This document shows, one piece after another, positions 33,420 through 41,169 of a stretch of 54,645 bases of DNA. The stretch is from Gemmatimonadota bacterium (GTDB lineage: Bacteria > Gemmatimonadota > Gemmatimonadetes > Gemmatimonadales > Gemmatimonadaceae): NCBI GenBank assembly GCA_003171215.1, contig PMYN01000118.1, positions 1 through 54,645 on the forward strand, given 5' to 3'. The notes beneath the pieces were generated by a model. That model was not told where the DNA came from. It made no database searches and was given only the letters and a program-made list of their open reading frames with translations. Position 1 is the stretch's first letter, and every line of letters starts with the position of its first letter. A program made the translations under genes and the position numbers.

Positions 33420-34727
33420 CCCCTCGCTCACCGCCGTCGCCTTTTCGAGCGCCAGCGTCTCGATCCGCCTCCCATCCATCGCCCTCACGATGAATGTGGC
33501 CCCGCCCCCGGTCACCCGATCTCCAACGAGAGGAAGCCGCCCCAGCACCCCGAACACGTACCCGCCAAGCGTCGTGTAATCCTCCTCCGGAACCGACAAC
33601 CCGAAGCTCTCGTTCACCTCCCGAACATTGGACGCCCCCGCCACGAGCGTCACTCCCCCCGAAGCAGAGGGCGTCCGCACCTCGACCGTCTCGTCGTATT
33701 CGTCCAGGATCTCCCCCACGATCTCCTCGAGCAGATCCTCCATCGTGACGAGGCCGGCCGTACCCCCGTACTCGTCGAGCACGATCGCCATGTGCTCCTT
33801 CCGCTTCTTGAAGTCCGCGAGCACCTCCTCCACCTCGCGTGAGCCCGGCACCACGTGCACCTCCCGCATCACGTCCCGCACCGTGAACTCGTCGATCTTC
33901 TCGCGCAGTACCCCGAGAAGGTCCTTCACGTGGAGCATTCCGATGATATTGTCGATCGACTCGTCGAACACCGGATAGCGCGAGAACCCCGCCTCCTCCA
34001 CCACCTCGAGCGCATCGTCGAGCGATGCATCCGCCGTCATCGCCACGATGTCCGTCCGCGGGGTCATGACGTCGCGCGCCTTCTTCTCCGAGAATTCGAA
34101 CACCTTTCCGAGCATCGTGGCGTCCGTCGTCTCGAGCGCGCCTTGTTCCTCACTCTGCTCCACGAGCATGCGCAGTTCGTCGGGCGAGTGCACCGGTTCG
34201 CGCTGGATTTTCGAGCTCTGCCCGAAGAGCCTGAGTGCCCCGCCTGCCGATACGTTGAGCACCCAGATGAATGGCGACGCGATCCACGCGAACGCGAGCA
34301 GCGGCGGCGCGAGCCACTTGGCGATCTGCTCCGGGTGGTTCAGCGCCACGGCCCTCGGCGCCAGCTCCCCGAACACCACCTGCAGGTAGGTCGCCAGCAG
34401 CAGCGCGACTATGGCGCCGATGCTGACGCGGAGCGATTCTTCAATCGGGAAGGGGAGCGACGCGAAGAGAACCCCGAACGAGTGGCCGAGGGCGCTTTCG
34501 GCGGTCCAGCCGAGCCCGAGCGAGGCGAGGGTGATGCCAAGCTGGCTCGCGGAGAGCACGCGGGCGAGATTTCCCGAAGCGGAGAAGGCGAAGCGGGCGA
34601 GGGGGTCGCCGGCGCGCACCATCGCCTGCAGCCGGGTGCGCCGCGAGCGCACGAGGGCGAACTCCACCGCGACGAAATAGCCGTTGAGGACCAGCAATAC
34701 GACGATGACCGCGATGCGTTCCAGCAC
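33417..34727 (-). CDS. CNNM/CorC-HlyC family membrane protein with CBS pair
   Basis: The 436-residue protein has a DUF21 (CNNM) transmembrane domain: VIVVLLVLNGYFVAVEFALVRSRRTRLQ, the conserved SASQLGITLASLGLGWTAE and VFGELAPRAVALNHPEQIA. A CBS pair follows (DVMTPRTDIVAMTADASLDDAL onward, about residues 215-335), then a C-terminal CorC/HlyC domain (LGGYVFGVLGRLPLVGDRV). Relatives export magnesium or other divalent cations, or modulate such transport. The GTG start lies 44 nt from the start of the divergent CDF zinc exporter, so the two may share a control region. The C-terminus lies within the inverted repeat at 33243-33419. Confidence 0.9.
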   Translation of the reverse strand: MLERIAVIVVLLVLNGYFVAVEFALVRSRRTRLQAMVRAGDPLARFAFSASGNLARVLSASQLGITLASLGLGWTAESALGHSFGVLFASLPFPIEESLRVSIGAIVALLLATYLQVVFGELAPRAVALNHPEQIAKWLAPPLLAFAWIASPFIWVLNVSAGGALRLFGQSSKIQREPVHSPDELRMLVEQSEEQGALETTDATMLGKVFEFSEKKARDVMTPRTDIVAMTADASLDDALEVVEEAGFSRYPVFDESIDNIIGMLHVKDLLGVLREKIDEFTVRDVMREVHVVPGSREVEEVLADFKKRKEHMAIVLDEYGGTAGLVTMEDLLEEIVGEILDEYDETVEVRTPSASGGVTLVAGASNVREVNESFGLSVPEEDYTTLGGYVFGVLGRLPLVGDRVTGGGATFIVRAMDGRRIETLALEKATAVSEG

Positions 34728-34770
34728 GAATCCAAGTTACGCAGACTGTTCGGCGCCTCGCCAGCGCGGC

Positions 34771-35694
34771 TTGGCTGGCGCCGGTCACTCGCATGGCGAC
34801 GGGCACGGCCACGACCATGCCGGGCACGCCGGGTCGCGCGGGCTGAAGGGAGCGCTGATTCTCACGACGATTTTCCTGATCGCCGAGGTGGTCGGCGGTC
34901 TCGTTTCGAACTCGCTCACCCTGCTCGCCGACGCGGGCCACATGTTCACCGACGTCGGCGCGCTCGCGTTCTCGCTGTTCGTGGTCTGGCTCGCGCGCCA
35001 GCCGGCGACGTCGAGCAAGACGTACGGCTACCTGCGCTGGGAAATACTCGCCGCCCTGCTCAACGGCGCGGTGCTGCTCGCGGTGTCGGCCGGCATCGTC
35101 TGGGAGGCGATCCAGCGGCTGCGTTCGCCGGAGCCGGTGCAGACGGGGCTGATGTTCCTGATCGGCGTGGCCGGCCTCGTCGTGAACGCGATTTCCGCGC
35201 GCCTGCTGCACTCGGGATCGTCCCACTCGCTGAACGTTCGCGCCGCGTACCTGCACGTGCTGAGCGACCTCCTGGGCTCCGCCGCCGCAATCGTTGCCGC
35301 GTTGTGCATCCGTTACAAGGGCTGGTCCGTCGCCGATCCCGTCGCATCCATCGTGATGACGCTGCTGATCGTCCGCAGCAGCTGGAGCCTGGTGAGGGAG
35401 AGCGTGGACGTCCTGCTCGAGGCGGCGCCGTCACACATCGACCTGAAGAAGGTTCACGATTCGCTGCAGGCAGTGAACGGCGTCGAGTCGGTGCACGACC
35501 TGCACGTCTGGACCCTGACGTCCGGCGTGGTCGCCATGAGCGCGCACGCGCTGGTTCCCGACGCCGCGGAGCACCAGGCGACGCTCGAGGCCATGACGCG
35601 CACCGTCGCCGCGCAGGGAATCCATCACGTGACGATTCAGCTGGAAGGAAAGACCCTGGAAGAGTGTGAGCCGGAACACTCCCACTCTCACTGA
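34771..35694 (+). CDS. Cation diffusion facilitator (zinc/cadmium/cobalt exporter)
   Basis: The 307-residue protein has a His-rich cytoplasmic start (GHSHGDGHGHDHAGHAG), six TM segments and a C-terminal cytoplasmic domain. The metal site residues are visible in TM2 (LADAGHMFTDVG) and TM5 (YLHVLSDLLGS), the H/D arrangement of zinc-preferring members. The tail ends CEPEHSHSH, adding more His ligands. The start is uncertain: I use TTG at 34771 because the frame's ATG at 34714 lies inside the divergent CNNM gene; neither has a clear Shine-Dalgarno sequence. It exports cytoplasmic zinc by proton exchange and adds to the metal-resistance content of the window. Confidence 0.88.
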   Translation: MAGAGHSHGDGHGHDHAGHAGSRGLKGALILTTIFLIAEVVGGLVSNSLTLLADAGHMFTDVGALAFSLFVVWLARQPATSSKTYGYLRWEILAALLNGAVLLAVSAGIVWEAIQRLRSPEPVQTGLMFLIGVAGLVVNAISARLLHSGSSHSLNVRAAYLHVLSDLLGSAAAIVAALCIRYKGWSVADPVASIVMTLLIVRSSWSLVRESVDVLLEAAPSHIDLKKVHDSLQAVNGVESVHDLHVWTLTSGVVAMSAHALVPDAAEHQATLEAMTRTVAAQGIHHVTIQLEGKTLEECEPEHSHSH

Positions 35695-35708
35695 GTACCG
35701 TCACCCGC

Positions 35709-35776
35709 ATTCCTCTTCCGCACTCTGCATCGGGTCGAAATTCCGCACTCCGCATCCCACCCCGCATCCCGCATCG
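35709..35776. repeat. Dispersed intergenic repeat A, copy upstream of the PilT-like gene
   Basis: The first 49 nt match 11351-11399 at 46 positions. The last 24 nt match the window start (1-25) apart from one inserted base and one substitution. The copy fills most of the 86-nt gap between the CDF gene and the PilT-like gene, so any promoter for the latter would lie within or very near it. Confidence 0.85.
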
Positions 35777-35780
35777 TCTC

Positions 35781-37385
35781 ATGCCCCAGCTCGATCGCCT
35801 GTTAAGCGTGATGATCAGCAACCGTGCCGACGAGCTCCTCCTTCGCGAGGACGAAGGCACGATCCTCAAGGTCGACAACGTCGAGAAGCCCGTCACCAAG
35901 GCGCTGACTGGTGCGCAGGTCGTCGCGCTTCTCAAGGAGGTCGCCACTCCCGCCGCCGCGCAACAGATCGACGCGAAGGCGCCGTCGAAGTTCCGCTACG
36001 ATTGCGCCGAGGGCGTGTTCTCGGTGCGCGCGATGCTGCAGGACGGAAAGTGGAACGTGTCGATCGTCGTCGATGATAAGGGCGACTTCGCGCGCCGCAC
36101 CGGCATGATCAATTCGGCTTCGATCCAGCTGCCGCCGGAGGACGCCCCACCAGCGCCGCGCGCCTCGCGCAAGAGCGTGAAGATGGACGCGCAGAAACCG
36201 GAGAAGGCCAAGCAGGCGATGGAAACGCTGCTCCGCACCCTGGTGAGCGAAGGCGCATCCGACCTGCACATGCGCGTGGGCGAACCGCCGATCCTCCGCA
36301 AGCACGGCGAGATGGGGCGGCTCGAGCACGAAGGAACGCTGAACAACGAAGAGGTGGAGTCGCTCCTCTTCTCCATCATGCCCGAGCGGAACAAGAAGGA
36401 ATTCGCGGAACATGCGGACACCGACTTCGCGTACGAGATCGAGGGCATCGCGCGTTTCCGCGCCAACGCGCTGAAGGATCGCAAGGGAATGGCGGCCGTC
36501 TTCCGCGTGATCCCGAACACGATCGTCACGGCGGACCAGCTCGGCGTCTCGAAGGAAGTGCAGAACCTCTGTTTCCTCACGAAGGGACTCGTGCTCGTCA
36601 CCGGGCCGACCGGCTCCGGAAAGTCGACGACGCTGTGCGCGCTCGTCGATCTCGTGAACCGCTCGCGTTCCGACCACGTGATCACGATCGAGGACCCGAT
36701 CGAGTTCGTGCACGAGAACAAGAGCTGCATCCTCACGCAGCGTCAGGTGGGCGTGCACACGGATTCGTTCAAGAGCGCGCTTCGCGCGGCGCTGCGCGAG
36801 GATCCCGACATCATTCTTGTCGGCGAGCTCCGCGATCTCGAGACGGTCGCCATCGCGATCGAAACGGCGGAAACGGGCCACCTCGTGTTCGGCACGCTGC
36901 ACACGACGACGGCGGCCAGCACTATCGATCGCCTGATCGACCAGTTCCCGGCCGACCGTCAGGAACAGGTGCGCACCATGCTCTCCGAATCGCTCAAGGG
37001 CGTGGTGTCGCAGGTGCTCTGCAAGAAGATCGGCGGCGGCCGCGTGGCCGCGCGTGAAATCCTGCTTGTCACGCCCGCGATCTCAAACCTGATTCGCGAG
37101 GGGAAGACGTATCAGATCCCCAGCATCATGCAGACGTCGAAACGGATCGGCATGATCACGATGAACGACACGCTGTACGACCTGGTCGAGAAGAAGATCA
37201 TCGAGCCGAAAGAGGCGTACATGCGATCGGTCGACAAGGGGTCGTTCCTCAACAAGCTGAGGGAGCAGGGGTTTGATACATCGTACGCAGACACTGATCC
37301 GCTGAACGCGCCGGCGAATGCTGGTCCGCCCGGACAGGGTGGGGCTGCTGGTGGCAAGCCGGGTGGGGCGGCGGTTCGCCGGTAG
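35781..37385 (+). CDS. pilT: PilT-like type IV pilus retraction ATPase with duplicated N-domain
   Basis: The 534-residue ATPase is predicted to power pilus retraction. The core runs from about residue 145: LVSEGASDLHMRVGEPPILRKHGEM, Walker A GPTGSGKST at 275, the Asp box (ITIEDPIEFVH), the Walker B region DPDIILVGELRDLET and the His box (GHLVFGTLHTTTAASTIDR). The C-terminal AIRNLIREGK-type element of PilT is present as AISNLIREGKTYQI. Compared with PilT (about 350 residues), there is an extra N-terminal region whose residues 4-96 align with the PilT N-domain at 150-244 (LLSVMISNRADELLLRE against LLRTLVSEGASDLHMRV). It ends in a Gly/Pro-rich tail. No other pilus gene lies in the window. Confidence 0.9.
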   Translation: MPQLDRLLSVMISNRADELLLREDEGTILKVDNVEKPVTKALTGAQVVALLKEVATPAAAQQIDAKAPSKFRYDCAEGVFSVRAMLQDGKWNVSIVVDDKGDFARRTGMINSASIQLPPEDAPPAPRASRKSVKMDAQKPEKAKQAMETLLRTLVSEGASDLHMRVGEPPILRKHGEMGRLEHEGTLNNEEVESLLFSIMPERNKKEFAEHADTDFAYEIEGIARFRANALKDRKGMAAVFRVIPNTIVTADQLGVSKEVQNLCFLTKGLVLVTGPTGSGKSTTLCALVDLVNRSRSDHVITIEDPIEFVHENKSCILTQRQVGVHTDSFKSALRAALREDPDIILVGELRDLETVAIAIETAETGHLVFGTLHTTTAASTIDRLIDQFPADRQEQVRTMLSESLKGVVSQVLCKKIGGGRVAAREILLVTPAISNLIREGKTYQIPSIMQTSKRIGMITMNDTLYDLVEKKIIEPKEAYMRSVDKGSFLNKLREQGFDTSYADTDPLNAPANAGPPGQGGAAGGKPGGAAVRR

Positions 37386-37403
37386 GGCAGCGGGGAGATT
37401 CCT

Positions 37404-37552
37404 AAACGAGCGAACTGTTAACCACTCACTGTTGGTTGGTTAACCGAGGTTCTTCGTAACGACCACAACACGGACCTTCGAGTGTCGTGGCCGTCACCAA
37501 TTCGCTCACCATTAGCAAACCAACGGTTAGTGGTTAACGGTTCCACTCGTTT
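37404..37552. repeat. Nested inverted repeat between the PilT-like gene and typA
   Basis: The outer arms 37404-37439 and 37516-37552 are imperfect inverted copies sharing AAACGAG, GTTAACCACT and GTTGGTT blocks. Between them a second stem pairs 37459-37471 with 37482-37494 (11 of 13 positions). It begins 19 nt after the PilT-like stop and may act as its terminator. It accounts for much of the 255-nt gap; the remainder carries the typA promoter region. Confidence 0.8.
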
Positions 37553-37597
37553 TGGGGCCGGCCGTTGCGCCCAAGATCGCGGGATTTCGGTGTTGGA

Positions 37598-37631
37598 AGG
37601 TCCACATTTTGGACCTCCGATCCGTTATACT
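37598..37631 (+). promoter_or_regulatory. typA promoter region: 7-bp palindrome and TATACT -10 box
   Basis: TATACT at 37626-37631 ends 9 nt before the ATG at 37641, so the transcript would be leaderless or nearly so. A palindrome (AGGTCCA 37598-37604, TGGACCT 37610-37616) covers the expected -35 position and could be an operator. No canonical -35 is seen. Confidence 0.4.
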
Positions 37632-37640
37632 ACACAGGCT

Positions 37641-39476
37641 ATGGAACTCCGCAACATCGCAATTATCGCCCACGTCGATCACGGCAAAACAACGCTCGTC
37701 GACCAGATGCTCCGTCAGGCCGGTGCCTTTCGTGAGAATCAGGTCGTCGCCGAGCGTGTGATGGATTCGAATCCGCTCGAGCGCGAGCGCGGCATCACGA
37801 TCCTCGCGAAGAACACCTCGGTCCGCTGGCATGGCGCCAAGCTCAACATCGTCGACACTCCCGGTCACTCCGATTTCGGCGGTGAAGTGGAGCGCATCCT
37901 GCGCATGGTCGATGGTGTGCTGCTGGTGGTCGATGCCTTCGACGGTCCGATGCCGCAGACGCGCTTCGTGCTTCGCAAGGCGCTCGCGCTCGGCCGCACC
38001 CCGATCATCGTCATCAACAAGATCGACCGCCCCGGCGCCGATCCGATGCGCGTGCACGAGGAAGTCCTCGACCTGTTCATCGAGCTCGAGGCCAACGAGG
38101 CGCAGCTGAACGCGCCGTACGTGTACGCGTCGGGCCGCCTTGGCACGTCGACGCTCGATATGGAGGACGAGGCGAAGGACCTGACGCCTCTTTTCCAGAC
38201 GATCATGGATCACGTGCCCGCGCCGCCGCACGACGCGGTGGGCCCGTTCCAGATGCTCGTCTCGACCATCGATTACTCGCCGTACCTCGGCCGTCTCGCG
38301 ATTGGCCGCATCGAGCGCGGCACCGTACACGTCGGCGACACGGTTTCGCTGCTGCCGCTCGATCACTCCGCAAAGGCGGCGACGAGCAAGGTGACGAAGC
38401 TGTACGCATTCGAGGGGCTCGAGCGCACGGAGATCGCGAGCGCTTCGGCAGGTGAGATTGTCGCGCTCGCGGGTCTCGAGGGTGTGGAAATCGGACTCAC
38501 GCTCACCGATCCCGCGACTCCCGAGCGTCTCGAGGGCATCGCCGTCGAGGAGCCGACGATTTCGGTGGACTTCCTCGTGAACAACTCGCCCTTCGCCGGC
38601 AAGGAAGGGAAGTTCGTCACCTCGCGCCAGATTCTCGAGCGCCTGCACAAGGAACTCGAGAAGAACGTCGCGCTGCGTGTGGAAGAAACGGAATCGACCG
38701 ATACCTGGACGGTAAGCGGGCGCGGTGAGCTGCATCTGTCGATCCTCATGGAGACGATGCGCCGCGAAGGATATGAGTTTCAGGTTTCGCGGCCCCGTGT
38801 GATCACGCACCGTGGGCCGAACGGTGAGAAGCTCGAGCCGTACGAGGAGCTGGCCATCGACGTGCCCGAGGAGTTCATGGGCGTCGTGATGGAAGAGCTG
38901 GGGCCTCGCAAGGCGCAGATGATCGAGATGAAGAACCCCGGGCAGGGATTGATACGGTTGCTTTACAAGATTCCCGCTCGCGGATTGTTCGGCTATAGGT
39001 CAGAGTTCATGACGGACACGCGCGGCACGGGAATCATCCACCACCGGTTCCTGGAGTACGGGCCGTGGGCGGGCAACCTCGAGGGTCGCGGGCGCGGGGT
39101 GCTCGTGTCGATGGAAGCGGGGACGATCATCGCGTTCGCACTGGGCAACCTGCAGGAGCGTTCGACGCTGTTCGTGTCGCCGGGCGAGGTGGTCTACGAG
39201 GGGATGATCGTCGGCGAGAATTCACGTCCGGGCGATATGGACGTCAATCCTACGAAGGAAAAGAAGTTGTCGAACATGCGGTCGAAGGCGACCGATGATA
39301 ACGTGAGCCTGGAGCCGCCGCGGGTGTTGACGCTGGAGGTTGCGCTGGAGTATATCGAGGATGACGAGTTGATCGAGATCACGCCGCAGTCGATCCGGCT
39401 GCGCAAGCGGAAGCTGGCGGTGAGCGATCGCAAGAAGATTTCGCGCGAAGCGAAGAAGGAGCGGTTGGAGGTGTAG
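37641..39476 (+). CDS. typA: Ribosome-associated translational GTPase TypA/BipA
   Basis: The 611-residue GTPase begins [24 protein letters not shown] (G1) and continues with [10 protein letters not shown] (G2), [12 protein letters not shown] (G3) and [10 protein letters not shown] (G4). BipA-specific C-terminal segments follow, such as [19 protein letters not shown] and [16 protein letters not shown]. BipA functions in 50S assembly and stress adaptation. The frame is open to 37482, but the ATG at 37641 gives the family-standard N-terminus and sits just behind the TATACT box; no Shine-Dalgarno sequence lies in the 9 nt between. A small acidic protein gene follows. Confidence 0.95.
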   Translation: MELRNIAIIAHVDHGKTTLVDQMLRQAGAFRENQVVAERVMDSNPLERERGITILAKNTSVRWHGAKLNIVDTPGHSDFGGEVERILRMVDGVLLVVDAFDGPMPQTRFVLRKALALGRTPIIVINKIDRPGADPMRVHEEVLDLFIELEANEAQLNAPYVYASGRLGTSTLDMEDEAKDLTPLFQTIMDHVPAPPHDAVGPFQMLVSTIDYSPYLGRLAIGRIERGTVHVGDTVSLLPLDHSAKAATSKVTKLYAFEGLERTEIASASAGEIVALAGLEGVEIGLTLTDPATPERLEGIAVEEPTISVDFLVNNSPFAGKEGKFVTSRQILERLHKELEKNVALRVEETESTDTWTVSGRGELHLSILMETMRREGYEFQVSRPRVITHRGPNGEKLEPYEELAIDVPEEFMGVVMEELGPRKAQMIEMKNPGQGLIRLLYKIPARGLFGYRSEFMTDTRGTGIIHHRFLEYGPWAGNLEGRGRGVLVSMEAGTIIAFALGNLQERSTLFVSPGEVVYEGMIVGENSRPGDMDVNPTKEKKLSNMRSKATDDNVSLEPPRVLTLEVALEYIEDDELIEITPQSIRLRKRKLAVSDRKKISREAKKERLEV

Positions 39477-39528
39477 GTTTCGGTCTTCGGTCGTTTTCGT
39501 CGTCGTCTCTAACGGGAGAGCAGGGATT

Positions 39529-39774
39529 ATGTCGGGCAGTGGTGGTTCGTCGGCGTCCAACGGACGTGACGAGTTCGGATTTGACCTCGCGGCAGAAGAC
39601 GCCGAGGCCGAGGAACTCAGTGCGGACGATGAAGAGCTCGACGACGACGATCTTGAGGACGACGAGGACGACGATGGTCTGCTCGACGAAGACGAGCTGA
39701 TCGACCTGGATGATGAGTATGATGATGCGGACGAGGGGGACAAGCCGCATCCGGGGCACCGGCACGACGACTGA
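39529..39774 (+). CDS. Hyper-acidic 81-residue protein, unknown function
   Basis: The product is dominated by Asp and Glu (for example EELDDDDLEDDEDDDG and DELIDLDDEYDDADEGD). It has a Gly/Ser-rich start and a short His-containing tail (KPHPGHRHDD). It has no membrane segment and no recognisable fold, and is probably disordered. A GGGA site lies just upstream of the ATG, and the composition stays consistently acidic for the whole frame, which supports a real gene. It lies 52 nt after typA and may be co-transcribed. Possibilities include an RNA- or protein-mimic, a chaperone-like disordered protein or a metal binder; none is demonstrated. Confidence 0.5.
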   Translation: MSGSGGSSASNGRDEFGFDLAAEDAEAEELSADDEELDDDDLEDDEDDDGLLDEDELIDLDDEYDDADEGDKPHPGHRHDD

Positions 39775-39839
39775 CCCTTCAGATACTCTTCGCGTTGACT
39801 GAGCGGCCCAGTCCCGCTTTATTTCGAGACTGCTGCATA

Positions 39840-39913
<74 letters not shown>

Positions 39914-39949
39914 TTGATTAAGGAAGTCGTTGCCCTCGCGGGGCTCGGG

Positions 39950-39968
39950 TCAACTCCTCGATGGCCCA
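39950..39968 (+). repeat. Duplicated 3' end of tRNA-Ile
   Basis: Nineteen bases identical to tRNA positions 39895-39913 (TCAACTCCTCGATGGCCCA) recur 55 bp downstream of the original. The following bases also echo the sequence after the tRNA (GTTGCCC..CGC), so a segment of about 55 bp may have been duplicated, or an attachment site left behind. Confidence 0.85.
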
Positions 39969-39985
39969 CTGACATGCAAGATGTT

Positions 39986-40027
39986 GCCCCGCTGAGCGAT
40001 GTTGCGCTCGGCGGGGCATTTCATTTT
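39986..40027 (+). terminator. Terminator after tRNA-Ile region
   Basis: GCCCCGCTGAGCG (39986-39998) pairs with CGCTCGGCGGGGC (40005-40017), leaving one T-G wobble, around a 6-nt loop. It is followed by a T-rich tail (ATTTCATTTT). This is the clearest intrinsic terminator in the window. Confidence 0.8.
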
Positions 40028-40078
40028 GTGATGAACGGAACCGTGCAGGTGAACTCGGGGTGAACTCGCCAATGAGCT

Positions 40079-40095
40079 CACGCCTCGGAGGCGTG
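40079..40095 (-). terminator. Short hairpin after the nuclease gene
   Basis: CACGCC (40079-40084) pairs with GGCGTG (40090-40095), with two further possible pairs toward the loop, 13 nt beyond the stop of the minus-strand nuclease gene. There is no T-run; it is a weak candidate terminator. Confidence 0.35.
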
Positions 40096-40108
40096 CGATC
40101 GGCCCTAG

Positions 40109-40930
40109 TCACCGCGCCGCGCCGCCAAGTGCCCGCTCGAGTGTGGCGCCAAGACGCACGCCGCCGCGCAGCAACCGCTCGTAAATCACCGGGCGCGCCA
40201 AGTCCGAATACGCCGGCGTGATCTCGAGTGAGCTCGGGAGGTTGTGGTAGACGATGTCGCGAGCGATATCGTGCGATTCCATCACCCAGGACGCCACCGT
40301 GCCGCCACTCAGCGTCGCGATGTCCGTGCGCCGACCGATCTCGTCGCCCAACTGCTGCACGATCTCCGCGTCCGTCTGCCCGAGCGAAAGCAACAACCCG
40401 CTGTCCCACAGCGCGTGCAGGTTCGTGGCCTTCCCGTTGAACGTGACCTTCACATCGTTGCCGCCCTTGTCGTGGCGCTCGCCGCCGTGCAACGGCTGGT
40501 GCAAGTCACCGATAAAATGCACCACGAACTTGAGCGCACTGGCACGCGCGGTGTCGGGGCGCGTGCGATCGGAGAGGATCGCGAGCTGCGTCGCTACCGC
40601 GCCGATCACGCACGCGCCGTCCGGGCAATCGCGCGCGGGATCATAGCTCGAATCGCTGAGCTGGATATCGACGTAGTGCCACGGCCCCGTATTCGGGAAC
40701 TGGCTGCGGACCGCGTCGGCCCAGCTGGCCACGTCGGAAATGTTCTGGCCGCCCAAGAGACGGCGCGTTTCGCTCGCCACCGCCGGAGAGAGCCTCCCGC
40801 GCGCGATCTCGGCGATGATGCGATGACCATCGGCGCCCCACCGGTATGCCGAAGTTGCTCGCGAGATCGATGGCGCGCAGAGCGCGAGGGCAACCGTAGC
40901 GAAACACGTGGTGCGCACGAACGATCGCAT
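40109..40930 (-). CDS. S1/P1-type zinc nuclease, secreted
   Basis: The 273-residue protein has a signal peptide (CFATVALALCAPSISRA) and the ordered zinc ligands of the S1/P1 (phospholipase C-like) nuclease family: WGADGHR near the mature start, SWAD, WHYVDI, HFIGDLHQPLH, GGND and NLHALWD. These enzymes cleave single-stranded DNA and RNA and remove 3' phosphates, using a trinuclear zinc site. The ATG at 40930 gives the signal peptide directly; the open frame continues to 41023 without signal features. It is transcribed toward the tRNA and diverges from the Oar-like receptor. A role in extracellular nucleic-acid scavenging is inference. Confidence 0.9.
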   Translation of the reverse strand: MRSFVRTTCFATVALALCAPSISRATSAYRWGADGHRIIAEIARGRLSPAVASETRRLLGGQNISDVASWADAVRSQFPNTGPWHYVDIQLSDSSYDPARDCPDGACVIGAVATQLAILSDRTRPDTARASALKFVVHFIGDLHQPLHGGERHDKGGNDVKVTFNGKATNLHALWDSGLLLSLGQTDAEIVQQLGDEIGRRTDIATLSGGTVASWVMESHDIARDIVYHNLPSSLEITPAYSDLARPVIYERLLRGGVRLGATLERALGGAAR

Positions 40931-41044
40931 GTGACGTCGAATGAGGAGCGGAGCCGCATCCGTTTGATCGGAAACCGGGATGCTAGCGCCAAATAGAACA
41001 AAAGTTGCCGCGCGGCTCGTCACGGCGGCATGATCGTGCGGTCA

Positions 41045-41092
41045 GCGTCACGCATGGATCCGGTCACGAAGTCCGCCACGCATTCGTGACGC
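41045..41092. promoter_or_regulatory. Overlapping dyads in the nuclease/receptor divergent gap
   Basis: TCACGAA (41064-41070) and TTCGTGA (41083-41089) form a dyad with a 12-nt spacer. GCGTCACG (41045-41052) and CGTGACGC (41085-41092) form a second one sharing the right arm. The gap 40931-41169 separates divergent genes, so an operator is plausible; nothing else is identified in it. Confidence 0.35.
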
Positions 41093-41169
41093 AACCGTGC
41101 ATGGCGCGCCGGCGGATCCGGGGCCACCATTCTCGCCCGCTCCCGTCCCCCACACCAGGATCCAGAGAC

